64,000 nt of DNA from Mariniplasma anaerobium (GTDB lineage: Bacteria; Bacillota_I; Bacilli_A; Acholeplasmatales; Acholeplasmataceae): NCBI RefSeq assembly GCF_016865445.1, contig NZ_AP024412.1, positions 1,302,001 through 1,366,000 on the forward strand, given 5' to 3'. A program made the position numbers and the translations under genes. Under the pieces are notes generated by a model. The model was not told the origin of the DNA and searched no databases. It saw nothing but the letters and a program-made list of their open reading frames with translations. Numbering within the stretch: the stretch's first letter is position 1; the number at the start of each line of letters is the position of its first letter. Shown piece by piece: positions 43,355-52,793 of this stretch.

Positions 43355-45277
43355 TTATAAATTTAAAGCGTTGAACGCAACGCCGTTACCTTCGTAATAG
43401 CGAGAAAACATTTCATAAAACTCAAGTCTCAAGACTTGAATACCTACAATCATACCTTCTAAGCCCATAACAAATATGTTACCAAAAATTAAGACCAATA
43501 TACTTCCTGATCCACCAACCATTGTCATCAGACTTGTTACAACTAACATCATCCCTGCATGTACAAGCAAGAATCCACCAACACGTAAAAATGATAAGGT
43601 GTTTGTAATATAAGATAAAACAATTTCAAATAATTCAAAGAATCCTTCTACAAAGAATCCACCAAAACCATTTGGAAACAATTTGTGCCCTCGAAATCTT
43701 CTCTCAAGTGGTTCTTTAAAGAAAATAAGAACCAATGGAATTCCAAGAAACAACAAAATCGTAAATATATTAAATACTTGAATTTGCAATCCAAATTGGA
43801 GTGCTACTCCAACAAGAATAAATCCATATAATAATAGTCCTGCAAAACCATTATGAGATGCAATAACTTCTGCATATCGTTTCTTCTTCAAAAGTGTAAA
43901 AATATTTAATATCATCGAGACAACAATCAAGAATGCTCCAAAACCAATTGCAATAATAAGTAGCGTCATTGTAAATTCTGAATCCATGACATGCACCGGT
44001 TTTTCAGCAAATCCTATTGCCCTATAAAGCGGATTTAAGAGTTCTTCATTGCCAAAAACTGATCCATAGATAAGTCCAAATACCGCTGAAGACAATCCAA
44101 TTCTAATGCCTACTGCTCCTAGTTGCATGCCTTTATATTTATAAGCTAGCCAACCAATGAGTGCTAAGACTAGACCTTGTCCTAAATCTCCAAACATCAT
44201 TCCAAATAATATGGAATATGTAATTGCAACAAATGGAGTTGGATCAATATCTTTATAACCTGGCAATCCATACATTTCTACAAACATTCCAAATGGTTTA
44301 GAAAACCAACCATTTTTTAGTTTTGTAGGTGGTGTAATTCTTTTATCGCTATCTGCATCCTGAATTTCAATGTCTATATCATCTTTAATATCAGAAAATG
44401 CAGCTTGGACTTTATCAACATTATGCTCTTCAGTAAAACCTGAAATAGTGAATTTATCACCAAGTCCAACAACATATTTTTTAGCTTCAAAACTACGATT
44501 TAAGAATAATAACTCGCTTTTAATACACGCTAAACGATTGCTACATCCACATGTAATATCATACATATCAGCTTTATATTGATCAATCATTTTTTGTGCT
44601 TGTTTAATTTCTTCTTCTAATGCAGCAATTGCATCTTTTGGTTTACCATGTACAAAGTCAGGAATGTGAATACGTTCAAAGAATAATGAAGAGAATATAT
44701 TATCCACTTCTCGTTTATATTCATCAGTCGTATAATACATACACCAACTATTATTTGCATCATGATTAAAAGATTTAAATACAAAAGGTCTAGATTGGAA
44801 AAATCTTAATTTTTCTACACTATCATTAGGTAATCGACCAAATCGAATTGAAATAAATTCACAAGCGAATAAATCATCTAATGGAATATCTAAACTCTCT
44901 ATATTATGAACTTGTATTAATGCATCATTGTATTTTCTAATAAAATCCTGCAACTCTTTAATATGATCAACTTCAGTATTTAATCTTTCTTTGATTTCTG
45001 TCATGTAGTCATACATTTCATTAAAATTATAATTATAATCTTTTAACTCAATGTTTGGAAGATTTAATTCATATTTCTTCTCGATTTCATCTAAATCTTG
45101 AAGTAAGGGTTGACAAGGGTTTTCTGCAACAAATGAAGTTGAACCATGTACTCTTTCAACAATTTCGCTAGCTAATACTGGATGAAAATCCTTAAGATCT
45201 ACGAACCTTGTTAAAACAGAATCTAAATTTGTTGTATTAGAAGTGATATCTACAAGTTTTATTTTTGCTATAGCCAT
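43355..45277 (-). CDS. ntpI: V-type ATPase subunit I (a)
   Basis: A 640-residue stator subunit. The first 330 residues are cytosolic with helical stretches that bind the peripheral stalk; seven or eight membrane segments follow from about 345. The functional Arg of the ion half-channel is expected in GIQVLRLEFYEMFSRYYEGN near the C terminus, which is well conserved. It works against the K ring to translocate ions. AGGAGG precedes the ATG. Confidence 0.95.
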   Translation of the reverse strand: MAIAKIKLVDITSNTTNLDSVLTRFVDLKDFHPVLASEIVERVHGSTSFVAENPCQPLLQDLDEIEKKYELNLPNIELKDYNYNFNEMYDYMTEIKERLNTEVDHIKELQDFIRKYNDALIQVHNIESLDIPLDDLFACEFISIRFGRLPNDSVEKLRFFQSRPFVFKSFNHDANNSWCMYYTTDEYKREVDNIFSSLFFERIHIPDFVHGKPKDAIAALEEEIKQAQKMIDQYKADMYDITCGCSNRLACIKSELLFLNRSFEAKKYVVGLGDKFTISGFTEEHNVDKVQAAFSDIKDDIDIEIQDADSDKRITPPTKLKNGWFSKPFGMFVEMYGLPGYKDIDPTPFVAITYSILFGMMFGDLGQGLVLALIGWLAYKYKGMQLGAVGIRIGLSSAVFGLIYGSVFGNEELLNPLYRAIGFAEKPVHVMDSEFTMTLLIIAIGFGAFLIVVSMILNIFTLLKKKRYAEVIASHNGFAGLLLYGFILVGVALQFGLQIQVFNIFTILLFLGIPLVLIFFKEPLERRFRGHKLFPNGFGGFFVEGFFELFEIVLSYITNTLSFLRVGGFLLVHAGMMLVVTSLMTMVGGSGSILVLIFGNIFVMGLEGMIVGIQVLRLEFYEMFSRYYEGNGVAFNALNL

Positions 45278-45287
45278 CTTTTTCCTC

Positions 45288-46325
45288 CTAATAAATTAAC
45301 ATTTGTTTCATTTCAATTTCACTAACTTGATATCTAATACCTTCAATAATGTTAGTTATGTTTTCTATTTCTATTTCAGCAAGTGTTATAAAAGCTGTAT
45401 AAATTTTTGGTACTTCAGTTGAAAAATACATAAATTTCTTAGCTAAGTCATATCTGATTTGTCCAGCATAATATTCAATATAAACGTAATCTTTATCATT
45501 TTTAAACAATTGATATTCCGAATTTGCTAGATATCCTAAAATCTTATCAGGATCTTTTAAAGCAATCATTTCATCAATTCTCTTTTCATTGATTCTACTA
45601 TGTTTTCTTACCAATACACTTTTGATTGTAACTGGGTCTGAATGATAAAATTTCTTTAAACGATATATTTTAATAATATTTGACAATTCTATTCTTGTTT
45701 GGAATATTGCTTCTAAATCTTTTTTTAATTTCCCTTTATAATTATTTTCAATACGCATAAATGCTTGATCATAATAATAAGATTCTAAAGCATGTTCAAT
45801 ATCTAAATATCGAATATTATCTTTATTTTTAGTGTAATAGGGAACTAAAATATTTTCATAAGGTGTCCCTTTAAGTGCTTCAATGAGTGCTTCAAAGCTT
45901 TCTACTTTAAGTATTTTTTTAATATCTATCTCTGAATGCGTATCAAAAAAATAAGGTATTTTCCCTTTATTGTCTTCAATTTCATCAGAAATAAAAGTTC
46001 TGATTACTGATAAAATAATTTCATTTTCTTGTTTCACAATATTTAGTTCATAATATTCAGCATCTTTTGAATAAACTGATTTCATCAATTTTAAAATATT
46101 ATCAAATGCATTTTTCTTTATTAAGGCTTCTAAATTACCTCTATGAATAGCATTCTCTGAAACATCTTTTAAAATATCTTGATAGTGGGGGTGTTTCTTT
46201 AAAAATGCTACTAAGTCAGATACACTATGATATTTAATTAGTTTTTCATAATCAGATGGTTTTAGAAACTGTCCATACATTGATTTTGCTTTTGATATAA
46301 GTGCATTATTAGACCAAGAACTCAT
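45288..46325 (-). CDS. ntpC: V-type ATPase subunit C (d)
   Basis: A 345-residue all-helical subunit that sits as a socket between the central stalk and the K ring. The three-repeat helical layout and segments such as ARSMYGQFL-like SKAKSMYGQFLKPSDYEKL at the N terminus and IENITNIIEGIRYQV at the C terminus match the AtpC/d family. It lies upstream of subunit I here, unlike Enterococcus or Thermus where it comes after E. GAGGGTG precedes the ATG. Confidence 0.9.
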   Translation of the reverse strand: MSSWSNNALISKAKSMYGQFLKPSDYEKLIKYHSVSDLVAFLKKHPHYQDILKDVSENAIHRGNLEALIKKNAFDNILKLMKSVYSKDAEYYELNIVKQENEIILSVIRTFISDEIEDNKGKIPYFFDTHSEIDIKKILKVESFEALIEALKGTPYENILVPYYTKNKDNIRYLDIEHALESYYYDQAFMRIENNYKGKLKKDLEAIFQTRIELSNIIKIYRLKKFYHSDPVTIKSVLVRKHSRINEKRIDEMIALKDPDKILGYLANSEYQLFKNDKDYVYIEYYAGQIRYDLAKKFMYFSTEVPKIYTAFITLAEIEIENITNIIEGIRYQVSEIEMKQMLIY

Positions 46326-46340
46326 CTTCTCACCCTCTTA

Positions 46341-46655
46341 TTATGGTTTTATACAAGCCTCATAAATATCTTTAATCCAACTATCTCTATTTTCTTTATA
46401 TTGTTTTTGAATATCTTTTAGTGTTTTATCATATGTATTTTTTTCTTTTTCTTGACGCGCTTTAATTTCTTCTTGATAAGAAGTTTTTCTTTCGTCTAAG
46501 ATTTTTTTATTATCTTGATCATATGATTTTTGTAGTTTAACAGTTTCAGTTTTAAGGCGTTCATCAAGATGATCTTTTTCTTTTTTTAGTTCATCTATTT
46601 TTATTCTAGCCTCTTTATCTAACTGAATTGTATTTTTAATGATTGAACCTTGCAT
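46341..46655 (-). CDS. V-type ATPase peripheral stalk coiled-coil subunit (G/H)
   Basis: A 104-residue, highly charged, almost wholly helical protein (KEARIKIDELKKEKDHLDER and onward) with heptad spacing across its length. Position as first gene of the ATPase operon and size fit the stalk subunit called NtpF, AhaH or G, which pairs with subunit E. Sequence alone would only say coiled coil; the call rests on context. ATG at 46655 with GAGGTG five bases away is preferred to the ATG one codon before. Confidence 0.8.
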   Translation of the reverse strand: MQGSIIKNTIQLDKEARIKIDELKKEKDHLDERLKTETVKLQKSYDQDNKKILDERKTSYQEEIKARQEKEKNTYDKTLKDIQKQYKENRDSWIKDIYEACIKP

Positions 46656-46690
46656 CATCTCACCTCTTTTAGATACTTAAATGTAGTTAT

Positions 46691-46719
46691 ATTATACAAA
46701 AATTAGTAAGCTCTAGCAA
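46691..46719 (-). promoter_or_regulatory. Promoter of the V-type ATPase operon
   Basis: TTGCTA (46714-46719), 17-bp spacer, TATAAT (46691-46696). The -35 lies inside the last codons of proS; no terminator separates the two operons. Confidence 0.65.
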
Positions 46720-48133
46720 ACCATACGGTTTGAATAGCTTTTTCTCCAGTTACTGGACAAATTTTAGTAATAAGTTTTTGTTCAAATGGAATAACTCTAG
46801 CAGTAGCAGTTGTATCTGCTTTTATTTGTAATTCTGCTTCTTCACCAGAGATACTCATCGCAACATATCCACCTTTTTTAATAAGTTCTTTAAATTCATC
46901 ATAGGTAGATGCTTCATATGTATTTTTATTTACATGATCTAATGCATTTTGATACATTTTTTCATGCATATCTTTTAAGATATCTTTCATATTTGAAGCT
47001 ACATCTTCAACTTGATATGCTGTCTTTTCTCTGTTGTGTCTAGTTACAACTACAACTTCATTTCTTTCTAAATCACGTGGCCCTATTTCTATACGTATAG
47101 GAACACCTTTCATTTCATATTCACTAAACTTCCATCCTGGAGATTTATTTGAATCATCTATTTTAACTCTATATCCCAAGTCTTTTAAACTTGTATATAA
47201 AGTTTCTGTTGCTTGTTTAACACTTTCTTTTTTCCCTTGAATAGGAATAATTATGATTTGTGTAGGCGCAATATAAGGAGGTAAAACTAGTCCTTCATTA
47301 TCACCGTGTACCATAATAACTGCACCTATAAGTCTGGTTGATACTCCCCAAGATGTTTGATATGCAAATTGGAATTTATTTCTTTCGTCTTGGAATTTGA
47401 TATCAAAGGCTTTAGAAAACTCTTGTCCAAAATAATGTGTTGTACCTGATTGTAGCGCTTGTCCATCATGCATAAGTGCTTCTATAGAATACGTTTCTAC
47501 TGCTCCAGCAAATTTTTCTTTTTCCGTTTTTCTACCTGTAACAAAAGGAATTGCTAATAGTTCTTTTCCTAAATCAGTATATATGTCTAACATATCTAAA
47601 GTTTCTTTTCTAGCTTCTTCTTCAGTTTGATGAACAGTATGACCTTCTTGCCATAAAAATTCTTTTCCACGCAAAAATGGACGGGTTGTTTTTTCCCATC
47701 TGACTACTGAACACCATTGATTATATTTTTTAGGTAAATCTCTATAAGAATTAATTATTTTTTGGTAATGTGTGCAAAATAGTGTTTCTGATGTTGGTCT
47801 AATGATAAGTCTTTCACTTAATTCTTCAACACCGGTTGTTGTGATCATCGCAGTCTCAGGTGCAAACCCTTCTACATGATCTTTTTCTTTTTGAAACAAA
47901 GATTCTGGTATAACCAAAGGCATATAAACATTTTCATGTCCAGTTTCTTTGAACTTTTGATCCAAATACTTTTGGATACCTTCCCATATTGCATAGCCAT
48001 ATGGTCTATATATAATAAAACCTTTGACATCACTATAGTCCATCAATTCTGCTTTTAAGCATAAATCTGTATACCATTGTGCGAAATCTTCATCTCTTGA
48101 CGTTACATTTTCTACTAATTTATTTTGATTCAT
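46703..48133 (-). CDS. proS: Prolyl-tRNA synthetase, archaeal/eukaryotic-like
   Basis: A 476-residue class II synthetase charging tRNA-Pro. It has the short form without the editing insertion: class II motif 2 in FLRGKEFLWQEGHTVHQT (about 155-172), motif 3 later, an anticodon-binding domain from about 285 and the zinc-type C-terminal domain ending in a Tyr (VWFARAY). This form is found in mollicutes, some Firmicutes and archaea, while most bacteria have the 570-residue type. Complete, 12 nt after the preceding small gene. Confidence 0.96.
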   Translation of the reverse strand: MNQNKLVENVTSRDEDFAQWYTDLCLKAELMDYSDVKGFIIYRPYGYAIWEGIQKYLDQKFKETGHENVYMPLVIPESLFQKEKDHVEGFAPETAMITTTGVEELSERLIIRPTSETLFCTHYQKIINSYRDLPKKYNQWCSVVRWEKTTRPFLRGKEFLWQEGHTVHQTEEEARKETLDMLDIYTDLGKELLAIPFVTGRKTEKEKFAGAVETYSIEALMHDGQALQSGTTHYFGQEFSKAFDIKFQDERNKFQFAYQTSWGVSTRLIGAVIMVHGDNEGLVLPPYIAPTQIIIIPIQGKKESVKQATETLYTSLKDLGYRVKIDDSNKSPGWKFSEYEMKGVPIRIEIGPRDLERNEVVVVTRHNREKTAYQVEDVASNMKDILKDMHEKMYQNALDHVNKNTYEASTYDEFKELIKKGGYVAMSISGEEAELQIKADTTATARVIPFEQKLITKICPVTGEKAIQTVWFARAY

Positions 48134-48145
48134 ATAATCACCCTA

Positions 48146-48493
48146 CTATTGATTTTTTAGTTTTGATATAATACTTAATACGATAAACATGAACACTCCA
48201 AATATAATAAACGATGGTAGCACAAACATAATTCTACCCATTGTGAAATTTCCTAAAAAAATAAAAAGTACAACAAACCCAAATATGAAAAATAAAATTG
48301 AAGCATTTGAAATCACATTGATTTTAGTATTTAGTTTATTTTTATTTGGTTTTTTATATTTTTGATCTTTATATATTGAGCGTTCTTTAAAATAATCTTC
48401 ATCGTCTCTAATTTCTTCAGCTTTATCTAATTCATCCCAGAATTTATCATATTCTGCAAAAGGATCTTTAACTTCTCTTTTGTTATTTTCCAT
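48146..48493 (-). CDS. Small membrane protein, unknown
   Basis: A 115-residue protein that I do not recognise. An acidic N-terminal part (DPFAEYDKFWDELDKAEEIR) is followed by a basic linker (KKPNKNKLNTK) and two hydrophobic helices (about 65-83 and 90-110). The start overlaps the end of cvfB by 11 nt and has a weak ribosome site, so it is translationally coupled. It sits between cvfB and proS in one operon. Confidence 0.7.
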   Translation of the reverse strand: MENNKREVKDPFAEYDKFWDELDKAEEIRDDEDYFKERSIYKDQKYKKPNKNKLNTKINVISNASILFFIFGFVVLFIFLGNFTMGRIMFVLPSFIIFGVFMFIVLSIISKLKNQ

Positions 48494-49334
48494 CTTTTTT
48501 AACTAAAATTGTTTTTCCATCAACAAAGTCAATTTTCCGCTCCTTATATAAGTGACCTATAGCACGCTTAAATGCTTTTTTACTCATATCAAAAGTTTGT
48601 CTTATGTCTTCAGGAGAACTATTGGAGTCTAAATCTAAATCACCATGTCTAATTAAAGTAGATAAAACTATATTAGCATCATCAAATATTCTAACTTCTT
48701 TTTGTTCTATTAAAGATCCAGTAATACCTTTATCTGATATAAACGTTACATTGATTTTTGCCTCTTGACCTAATCTATAAGTGCCTTGATACATAGATTC
48801 ATGAACAAATACTAAATGACCTTCTTCTGATAAGAAATTAAGTCCATATCGTCCAATGTTTTGTAGATATGCTACTACTTCATCTTTTACTTTAAGTTCT
48901 TCTTTTGGTTCTAATATAATATCTGCTCTAGTTGCGAGTTTTGCAACCATTTTACCCTTGATATGTAGAACAACATAAATCTTGTCGCCAATAATGGGCC
49001 ACAAGGCAGTATTAAACGGTAAATCATCTTGAGACAATAAAACATCTTTAGATATACCCATATCCAGAAAGACTCCTAAATCAGGATGAACATCTTTAAC
49101 TGTTAAAAAAGCTGGTTTATTTACTGTAATATAAGGGACCTTAAGTGTAGCTGCTACACGTCCTTTATGGTCTAAATATAAAAATGCATCAACTAAATCC
49201 CCTGGATTTAATGGTTGGTGCAAACTTTCATTAAAATGAAGAAATACTTCATCTTGTTCACTTGTTAGCATATACCCGATATCAGTCTTTCTATCGACCG
49301 TTAATTTTTGATTCTCACCTATTATTATTGACAT
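48483..49334 (-). CDS. cvfB: CvfB-like S1 RNA-binding protein
   Basis: A 283-residue protein of the CvfB/YitL family: several S1-type beta-barrels (about 1-65, 68-140 and 145-210) and a C-terminal winged helix (RQTFDMSKKAFKRAIGHLYK). Signature text is MGISKDVLLSQDDLP and RYGLNFLSEEGHLVFVHESM. In Staphylococcus this factor affects virulence genes through RNA binding; here only RNA binding is inferred. It is first in cvfB-hypothetical-proS with AGGTG before the ATG. Confidence 0.88.
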   Translation of the reverse strand: MSIIIGENQKLTVDRKTDIGYMLTSEQDEVFLHFNESLHQPLNPGDLVDAFLYLDHKGRVAATLKVPYITVNKPAFLTVKDVHPDLGVFLDMGISKDVLLSQDDLPFNTALWPIIGDKIYVVLHIKGKMVAKLATRADIILEPKEELKVKDEVVAYLQNIGRYGLNFLSEEGHLVFVHESMYQGTYRLGQEAKINVTFISDKGITGSLIEQKEVRIFDDANIVLSTLIRHGDLDLDSNSSPEDIRQTFDMSKKAFKRAIGHLYKERKIDFVDGKTILVKKDGK

Positions 49335-49379
49335 TTTATCACCTGTTCTTATTTTAACATAAATCTATGTAAAAATCAC

Positions 49380-49405
49380 ATAGAAAAGAGTGCAATTAAG
49401 CACTC
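49380..49405 (-). terminator. Terminator of the fic gene
   Basis: A 6-bp stem (49388-49393 with 49400-49405), 6-nt loop, then TTTTCTAT on the minus strand; it contains the stop codon. Confidence 0.62.
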
Positions 49406-50129
49406 AAATATCTAACTCTTTTAAGACTTCTTCATATCGTTTTATAAGTAGGTCTTTAAAGAAATTTGTTAATGGGGTTAAATCTTTTTCTATTTTAAAC
49501 TTTTCTAGTTTTGCTATATATGTTTCACGTGATTCTAGTGGAATGGAAATCGGTAGGAAATCCTCTTTAATTAAGAAGTAATTTAAAACCAATTTAGCTA
49601 ATCTACCATTTGCATCTACAAATGGATGAATTTTTGCAATACTTGCATGTGCATATGTTGCTTTTTCTAACGGATTACCTTTAAATTGCTCTAAATTTCT
49701 AAAGAATTTAGCCATGCGATCGTATACTTTAATATGATCTGGTGGCTGATGGGCTGCACCAAATATATTAATATTTACATTTCTGTAGCAACCGCCTTGG
49801 AATATGCCTTCTACTAAAATTTCGTGGATATCTTTTAATTTTTCTTCATCAAATACTTTAGTGCTTTTTGCTTCGTTTTTAACGAATTCATAAGCTTTAA
49901 GATGATTCAATATTTCTTTTTGTTCTCTTTCGCTATACTCCAGTAAAGCTTTTGATTGGCTTAAACGTTTTACATCTTCATAAGGGATCCTATTTTCTCC
50001 CATGCCAACCGCATCATAAGTATATGTCAATTTGAACTTGTCTTCTACCTCAAGCAAATGCTTTTCATCGCATTCTTTTATGACATTACTTAGATGTTTT
50101 CGCTCTACCTCTAATATATCTTTCTCCAT
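49404..50129 (-). CDS. Fic domain protein
   Basis: A 241-residue Fic/DOC-superfamily protein, a class that transfers AMP or other groups to target proteins. The active-site loop reads HPFVDANGRLAKLVLNYFLI, with the usual HxFx(D/E)GNGR altered at one position (Ala for Gly). The beta-hairpin flap precedes it (YRNVNINIFGAAHQPPDHIK). The N-terminal inhibitory helix region shows GMGEN where (S/T)xxxE(G/N) is expected; Glu and Asn are kept. No antitoxin gene is adjacent. It has its own promoter and terminator. Confidence 0.88.
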   Translation of the reverse strand: MEKDILEVERKHLSNVIKECDEKHLLEVEDKFKLTYTYDAVGMGENRIPYEDVKRLSQSKALLEYSEREQKEILNHLKAYEFVKNEAKSTKVFDEEKLKDIHEILVEGIFQGGCYRNVNINIFGAAHQPPDHIKVYDRMAKFFRNLEQFKGNPLEKATYAHASIAKIHPFVDANGRLAKLVLNYFLIKEDFLPISIPLESRETYIAKLEKFKIEKDLTPLTNFFKDLLIKRYEEVLKELDI

Positions 50130-50156
50130 ACTATCAACGCTCCCATCTTTGAATTT

Positions 50157-50186
50157 ATTATATCATAAAAACGCTAACATAAACAA
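50157..50186 (-). promoter_or_regulatory. Promoter of the fic gene
   Basis: TTGTTT (50181-50186), 18-bp spacer, TATAAT (50157-50162) on the minus strand, 27 nt before the start. Confidence 0.55.
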
Positions 50187-50190
50187 CCGC

Positions 50191-50221
50191 AGAAAAAAAA
50201 ACACTTTTTCACAAAGTGTTT
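50191..50221 (-). terminator. Terminator of the lysine transporter operon
   Basis: A 9-bp stem (50199-50207 with 50213-50221, 5-nt loop) followed by a T run on the minus strand; it overlaps the last codons of the ATPase gene. Confidence 0.85.
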
Positions 50222-50961
50222 TCATTTTTGACAAATCTTTTCAAAAATAATTGTGTTCTAATTTCTTTAGGTTTTTCAAATATTTGCTCTGGTGTCCCTA
50301 TTTCTGCAATGACACCTTGGTCCATAAAAACAACTCTATCTGATACCTCTTTTGCAAAGCTCATTTCATGTGTAACAATCACCATAGTCATACCTTCTAG
50401 AGCTAATGCTTTAATAACTTCTAACACTTCTCCAACCATTTCAGGATCAAGAGCACTTGTAGGTTCATCAAAAAGCATAATTTTGGGATTCATGGTTAAT
50501 GCTCTTGCGATAGCAACTCTTTGTTTTTGTCCACCTGAAAGCTCTGTTACAGGATGATTGGCAAAAGCTAGCATATCAACTTTTTCTAAAAAATGATAGG
50601 CGTTTTTAGTTGCTTCTTCTTTTGATAAACCAAGAAGTTTGATAGGCGCTAATGTACAATTGTCTAAAACTGATTTATTATTAAACAAATTAAAAGATTG
50701 AAAAACCATACCCATTCTCATTCTCAAATGATCAATATCAGTCTTTGAGTCCATTAAATCATCACCTAAAAAATAGATGTGCCCATCATCTGGTTCATTT
50801 AAAAGATTTAAACATCTAAGTAACGTTGTTTTACCAGAACCAGAAGATCCAATAATGGTAACAACTTCCTTTTCATGTATATCTAAATTGATGCCAGTTA
50901 AAACAAGTTGATCACCAAATCTTTTATGAATATTTTGTATGCTTAATATTGTATCAGACAT
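50209..50961 (-). CDS. Polar amino-acid ABC transporter ATP-binding protein (probable lysine)
   Basis: A 250-residue GlnQ/HisP-type ATPase. Walker [16 protein letters not shown], signature [16 protein letters not shown], Walker [16 protein letters not shown], switch His in [16 protein letters not shown] at 50961 is chosen because AAAGGTTG lies upstream; it overlaps the permease by 8 nt. Substrate lysine is inferred from the riboswitch at the operon front, not from this protein. Confidence 0.93.
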   Translation of the reverse strand: MSDTILSIQNIHKRFGDQLVLTGINLDIHEKEVVTIIGSSGSGKTTLLRCLNLLNEPDDGHIYFLGDDLMDSKTDIDHLRMRMGMVFQSFNLFNNKSVLDNCTLAPIKLLGLSKEEATKNAYHFLEKVDMLAFANHPVTELSGGQKQRVAIARALTMNPKIMLFDEPTSALDPEMVGEVLEVIKALALEGMTMVIVTHEMSFAKEVSDRVVFMDQGVIAEIGTPEQIFEKPKEIRTQLFLKRFVKNENTL

Positions 50962-51706
50962 GTGCTTCAACCTTTCTTACTGCAGGTTTTCTATTTTCCA
51001 AATAATGAACCACCTTACTTGTAATATAAGTTAAGGTTAAATACATTAAAGCTGCAATAAAAAATCCTTCGGTTGTTCTATAATTAGGTGCTGTGGCAAG
51101 CTGAGTAGCTCTAAATAGCTCTGTAACACCTATAACTGATAAAACTGCAGTATCCTTTAAGTTCACGATAAACTCGTTACCTATAGCAGGTAGTGAGTTT
51201 TTAATCGCTTGTGGTAAAACAATAAGAAACATCGCTTTTCTTCTTGAAAATCCAAGTGATCTTGCTGCTTCCATTTGCCCTTTATCAATACCATTAATCC
51301 CACTTCTTATCACTTCAGCAATATATGCAGTTGTATTAAGTGTAACAACGGTTAGTCCAGCAACTAAAGGTGTCCACCAAGATAATCTAAATCTTGAGAT
51401 ACCATAATAAAATATCATAGCCTGTACAATCATTGGTGTGCCTCTAAAGACAGTTATATATATATTTGTAAATATATGCCCTAATTTTTTAGAGATTTTT
51501 TGTATGATATGATCTCGTCTTTTATCTATTTCTTCTGTTCTAATTACTGTTAAAAATAATGATAAAATAAATCCTCCAACAGTTCCAACAATAGATAATA
51601 AAAGTGTGTAGTAAATGCCTTTAAAGAAAAATGGGGCATAGGTTTCTATCAAATACCATACAGTTTGAAAAAACTGATCTCTACCAGGCAGAGTTGCATA
51701 AATCAC
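50954..51706 (-). CDS. Polar amino-acid ABC transporter permease (probable lysine)
   Basis: A 250-residue permease of the His/Glu/Gln/Arg family with five or six membrane segments. The coupling motif is [25 protein letters not shown] in shorter form ([16 protein letters not shown]), followed by the [16 protein letters not shown] segment. It starts at GTG overlapping the stop of the binding-protein gene by 4 nt. It probably forms a homodimeric channel, since only one permease gene is present. Confidence 0.93.
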   Translation of the reverse strand: MIYATLPGRDQFFQTVWYLIETYAPFFFKGIYYTLLLSIVGTVGGFILSLFLTVIRTEEIDKRRDHIIQKISKKLGHIFTNIYITVFRGTPMIVQAMIFYYGISRFRLSWWTPLVAGLTVVTLNTTAYIAEVIRSGINGIDKGQMEAARSLGFSRRKAMFLIVLPQAIKNSLPAIGNEFIVNLKDTAVLSVIGVTELFRATQLATAPNYRTTEGFFIAALMYLTLTYITSKVVHYLENRKPAVRKVEAHV

Positions 51707-52539
51707 GCTTGTGGTTGACGCGTAAGTGCAGCTTCCATATATCCATTTCTAGTTTCGGTTGAAATACCAGCTAAGATATCATTAATTAAAGCTAACAAAG
51801 TTACATCTTCTTGTCTTAGAGCAACTGCAACAGCTACATCTGCATCACTGACAGTAAATCCATTACCTTCTGTAAAAGAAATATATGTGAATTGATCAGG
51901 ATTAGATTGAACAACACCTTGTGCAACAGGAAGTTCTGCAACAAATCCATCTGCAGCTTGATTAGTTAATGAAGTTGTTAACGTTGGATAATCATTTAAT
52001 GCATCTAAATGCGTAACATTATTGATTTGATCAATCAAATCATCTTGAAGTGTTCCTAATTGTGCAACAATTCTAGCTCCATCAAAATCTGATAATGAAG
52101 TAGCATTACTATAATTCCCATCTGTATTGACAACAATAACTTGTTCACTTCTATAATATTCATCTGTAAAATTTACAGTTTGAGCTCTTTCAGCTGTTGG
52201 TGACATACCTGCAATAATTAAATCAATCTCACCTGATAATAATGCTGGAATTAATCCATCCCATTCAATAGCTTTAACAACTAACTCAAGACCTAATGCA
52301 TCTGCAATCTCACCAGCCATAACAACATCAAATCCATCGACATACATATTAGATTGACCATCTAATTTTACAGTAAAATCATTTTGTGTTGGTGTAGCCC
52401 AATTAAATGGTGCATATGCAGCTTCTAAACCAACAACAATCTCAGTTTGGGTTTCAACATCAAACTCACTTGTTTTCCCACAACTAGCTAACCCTAAAAC
52501 AAACACAAACAATAATACACTTAAAAAAATTCTTTTCAT
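51703..52539 (-). CDS. Amino-acid-binding lipoprotein (probable lysine)
   Basis: A 278-residue solute-binding protein of family 3. The signal peptide MKRIFLSVLLFVFVLGLASC ends in a lipobox Cys, so it is lipid-anchored outside. VVGLEAAYAPFNW and VDGFDVVMAGEIADALGLEL are the usual ligand-pocket segments, and GMSPTAERAQTVNFTDEYYR follows. ATG at 52539 has GAGGAAAAG upstream; a longer upstream reading extends into the riboswitch leader and is not real. It is the first gene after the lysine riboswitch. Confidence 0.92.
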   Translation of the reverse strand: MKRIFLSVLLFVFVLGLASCGKTSEFDVETQTEIVVGLEAAYAPFNWATPTQNDFTVKLDGQSNMYVDGFDVVMAGEIADALGLELVVKAIEWDGLIPALLSGEIDLIIAGMSPTAERAQTVNFTDEYYRSEQVIVVNTDGNYSNATSLSDFDGARIVAQLGTLQDDLIDQINNVTHLDALNDYPTLTTSLTNQAADGFVAELPVAQGVVQSNPDQFTYISFTEGNGFTVSDADVAVAVALRQEDVTLLALINDILAGISTETRNGYMEAALTRQPQA

Positions 52540-52570
52540 ACTCTTTTCCTCTTTTCTTTGTTTTTTAAAC

Positions 52571-52628
52571 AAAAAAAGCACCCAAGAGGACACTTACCAT
52601 AATAAAATATTATTTTACTAGCGCCTCT
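52571..52628 (-). terminator. Regulated terminator of the lysine riboswitch
   Basis: On the minus strand AGAGG (52624-52628) pairs with CCTCT (52585-52589) over a long, mostly A-U inner stem (about 52590-52622). TTGGGTGC and seven T follow. The 5' arm is shared with the end of the aptamer. Confidence 0.78.
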
Positions 52629-52785
52629 ACTGTTTAGTAGGAGTGTTATAAGTATTTCCTATAACCCCACAAGATCTTATGCCTAAGATTTTGTTCGGCG
52701 ATGATTACCTTTCCAATTCTTCATAGTCTGCCGACTCTAAATTGTACTCATTTACATCGCTACCTCTGTAATGCTCTTAAATTGT
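52622..52785 (-). promoter_or_regulatory. Lysine riboswitch (L-box) aptamer
   Basis: Read on the minus strand, the leader holds the L-box landmarks in order: AGAGGTAGCGATG, GAGTCGGCAG, GAAAGG (52708-52713), CGCCGAAC, then GGGGTTATA paired with TATAACACTCCTAC and the closing CAGTAGAGG. These match the conserved five-helix core of lysine riboswitches. A promoter precedes it and an intrinsic terminator follows, so binding of lysine should stop transcription of the transporter. The stretch 52540-52904 holds only this leader, its promoter and the csp terminator. Confidence 0.88.
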
Positions 52786-52793
52786 ATGAATTT

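Noticed and set aside
46500..46660. ATPase coiled-coil subunit as a possible structural or motility protein
   Set aside because: Coiled coil alone would allow it, but its place as first gene of the ATPase operon and its length fit the stalk subunit.
49357..49370. ACATA-N4-TATGT dyad before cvfB as an operator
   Set aside because: Short, AT-rich and found once; no regulator context, so chance is likely.
51703..52593. Longer amino-acid-binding protein starting in the riboswitch terminator region
   Set aside because: The signal peptide and ribosome site fix the start at 52539.
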